Below are positions 63,094 to 64,000 of a stretch of DNA of 64,000 bases, one piece after another (position 1 is the stretch's first letter; each line of letters begins with the position of its first letter). Position numbers and translations under genes: made by a program. Source of the DNA: Bradyrhizobium xenonodulans (lineage in GTDB: Bacteria; Pseudomonadota; Alphaproteobacteria; Rhizobiales; Xanthobacteraceae); the NCBI RefSeq assembly GCF_027594865.1, contig NZ_CP089391.1, positions 6,354,501 through 6,418,500 of the forward strand, in the 5' to 3' direction. Below the pieces are notes generated by a model. It was given only the letters and a program-made list of their open reading frames with translations, was not told where the DNA came from and did no database searches.

Positions 63094-63264
63094 CTACGCT
63101 GTCTCGCCCGTAGCGGCGGAATGCTTGGCGGCGAGCAGCTTCAGCGCGGTCTCGATCTTGGCGAGGAGCGCCTGGATTTCGGCGCGCTCGTTCGGACCGG
63201 GATCCGCTTCGAGCCGCGCCAGCAATTGCTCCTTCTGGCCCTGGAGCTTCGCAACAGCAGACAT
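63094..63264 (-). CDS. 56-residue coiled-coil protein
   Basis: Starts MSAVAKLQGQKEQLLARLEA, then NERAEIQALLAKIETALKLL. One amphipathic helix pair with heptad spacing; no known domain. The longer frame upstream (to 63624) is a shadow of the exported protein. Confidence 0.55.
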   Translation of the reverse strand: MSAVAKLQGQKEQLLARLEADPGPNERAEIQALLAKIETALKLLAAKHSAATGETA

Positions 63265-63282
63265 CTCATCAGCTCGACGTCG

Positions 63283-63309
63283 AAAGGGCCGCTCAGAGAG
63301 CGGCCCTTT
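63283..63309 (-). terminator. Intrinsic terminator
   Basis: A perfect stem AAAGGGCCGCTC / GAGCGGCCCTTT with loop AGA lies eight bases after the exported Gly/Tyr-rich gene on the minus strand. The flanking A and T runs would allow action on both strands. Confidence 0.8.
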
Positions 63310-63316
63310 TCCTAGT

Positions 63317-63634
63317 TTACCAGCTTCGGGTGCCGAAGCTGAAACCGATGCTCGGGCCGCCGCCGTAGTAGCCGTAGCCGCGGTCGTAGTAGCCCGGCCC
63401 TCCGTAGGAGCCGTAGCTCCGACGGACGACGTAGCCGTCGTCTCCGCCGTAGTACCGCTGGACGTAGCGGGGACCGCCGGTGCGGTAGCAGCGGCCGTAC
63501 TCATTGCAGACCAAGCGAACCTGGTCGACGTTGGCCACCTCCGCCGACCCGATGGAGGTGGCATTGAGCGGAGCTGCCGACGCGGCCGACGCCAACAGGA
63601 CCGTTGCGAAAGCTCCGAGCGCAATCGTCTTCAT
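63317..63634 (-). CDS. Exported Gly/Tyr-rich protein
   Basis: A 105-residue protein from ATG 63634 with GGAGGAA upstream. The signal peptide MKTIALGAFATVLLASAASA is followed by APLNATS. The mature protein has VRLVCNEYGRCYR (two Cys) and a low-complexity Gly/Tyr/Arg tail. Such proteins are frequent in Bradyrhizobium and their role is unknown. It is followed by the terminator at 63283-63309. Confidence 0.75.
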   Translation of the reverse strand: MKTIALGAFATVLLASAASAAPLNATSIGSAEVANVDQVRLVCNEYGRCYRTGGPRYVQRYYGGDDGYVVRRSYGSYGGPGYYDRGYGYYGGGPSIGFSFGTRSW

Positions 63635-63659
63635 GTTCGTGTTCCTCCGTTTGGCGAGA

Positions 63660-64000
63660 TCAGTCGATCTCTTCGATGACGCGACGTTCCTGCGGTTCGA
63701 CGATGTAGGTGCGGCTATCCCGGTGAATGTACCGGTACTCCCGCAGACTCGGCGCGTCGCGATAGACCTCGTCGGGGAAGGCATCGATTTCAACGCCCTC
63801 AGGCACGCGCTCGCCTCGGCGGATCTCGGTTCGGACCGTGCTGCCGGTCGTTTGCCGCTCGCGCTCGACGGGACGGGCCTTGGCGTGCTTCCGGATCACC
63901 TCGCGATCGCGGTCGCTGAACGTCACCTTGCGCTGCTCGGTGCTCGCCGGCGCCGACGCCGTGGAGCGCCCCGAGTACGGCAGGACGGTCACGATCTTGT
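63660..64000 (-). CDS. DUF1236 protein, 5' end outside the window
   Basis: At least 113 codons, open to the window edge. FSDRDREVIRKHAKARPVER, then GERVPEGVEIDAFPDEVYRD and LREYRYIHRDSRTYIVEPQE, RRVIEEID match the C-terminal DUF1236 domain of exported rhizobial proteins. The signal peptide would lie beyond 64000. It lies 26 bases upstream of the exported Gly/Tyr-rich gene, so the two may share a transcript. Confidence 0.75.
   Translation of the reverse strand, partial: KIVTVLPYSGRSTASAPASTEQRKVTFSDRDREVIRKHAKARPVERERQTTGSTVRTEIRRGERVPEGVEIDAFPDEVYRDAPSLREYRYIHRDSRTYIVEPQERRVIEEID

Noticed and set aside
1..64000. tRNA, rRNA or origin sequences
   Set aside because: I looked for tRNA-like arms near the integrase remnant and elsewhere and saw none. 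This was by eye and is not exhaustive.

Overview
The window looks like an accessory, insertion-sequence-rich stretch of a high-GC alphaproteobacterial chromosome, most likely Bradyrhizobium or a close relative. The reasons are the many short hypothetical proteins of a kind common in that group, the PilZ, DUF1236, IclR, LysR and Bug/TctC families, and the mixture of IS110, ISL3, IS5 and IS1182-like remnants. The assignment rests on recognition, not on a search. I saw no rRNA, tRNA or CRISPR array.

Layout. 1-13.6 kb is dominated by one minus-strand gene of 4097 codons for a type I-secreted adhesin-like protein: FecR domain, TolB-like beta-propeller, Ig-like repeats, a cadherin-like domain and long RTX glycine/aspartate repeats. 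It carries a recent internal 1.6 kb duplication. 14-20 kb holds a decayed transposase, small regulators (Myb/SANT-like, PilZ) and a frameshifted copy of an IS110/IS1111-type element. 20-37 kb is a field of small proteins and decaying genes: a frameshifted pcm, a NYN-domain protein, a broken HWE-type histidine kinase beside a response-regulator remnant, an intact arsR-SRPBCC-MAPEG operon, an IS5 remnant and an IclR gene with two nonsense codons. 37-46 kb has an intact ISL3 element, a LysR regulator divergent from a Bug-type binding protein and a methyltransferase, a Tat-exported metallo-hydrolase, and an intact copy of the IS110/IS1111 element. 47-52 kb is a run of small membrane and hypothetical proteins with transposase and HEPN-gene remnants. 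52-64 kb carries an FAD monooxygenase coupled to an ABC-type binding protein, a divergent CadC-like regulator, an integrase pseudogene, an adenylate-cyclase/TolB/TPR protein, an exported alpha/beta hydrolase, a frameshifted diguanylate cyclase and small exported proteins.

The most interesting structure is the IS110/IS1111-type element. Both copies sit in a dispersed intergenic repeat family whose unoccupied versions occur elsewhere in the window. The long non-coding 3' end of the element carries two short segments that match its left junction, as expected if it encodes a guide (bridge/seek) RNA. Other recurring themes are pseudogenes that keep their frame through several nonsense codons, paralogous pairs of very small proteins, and single-span peptides below normal annotation cut-offs.
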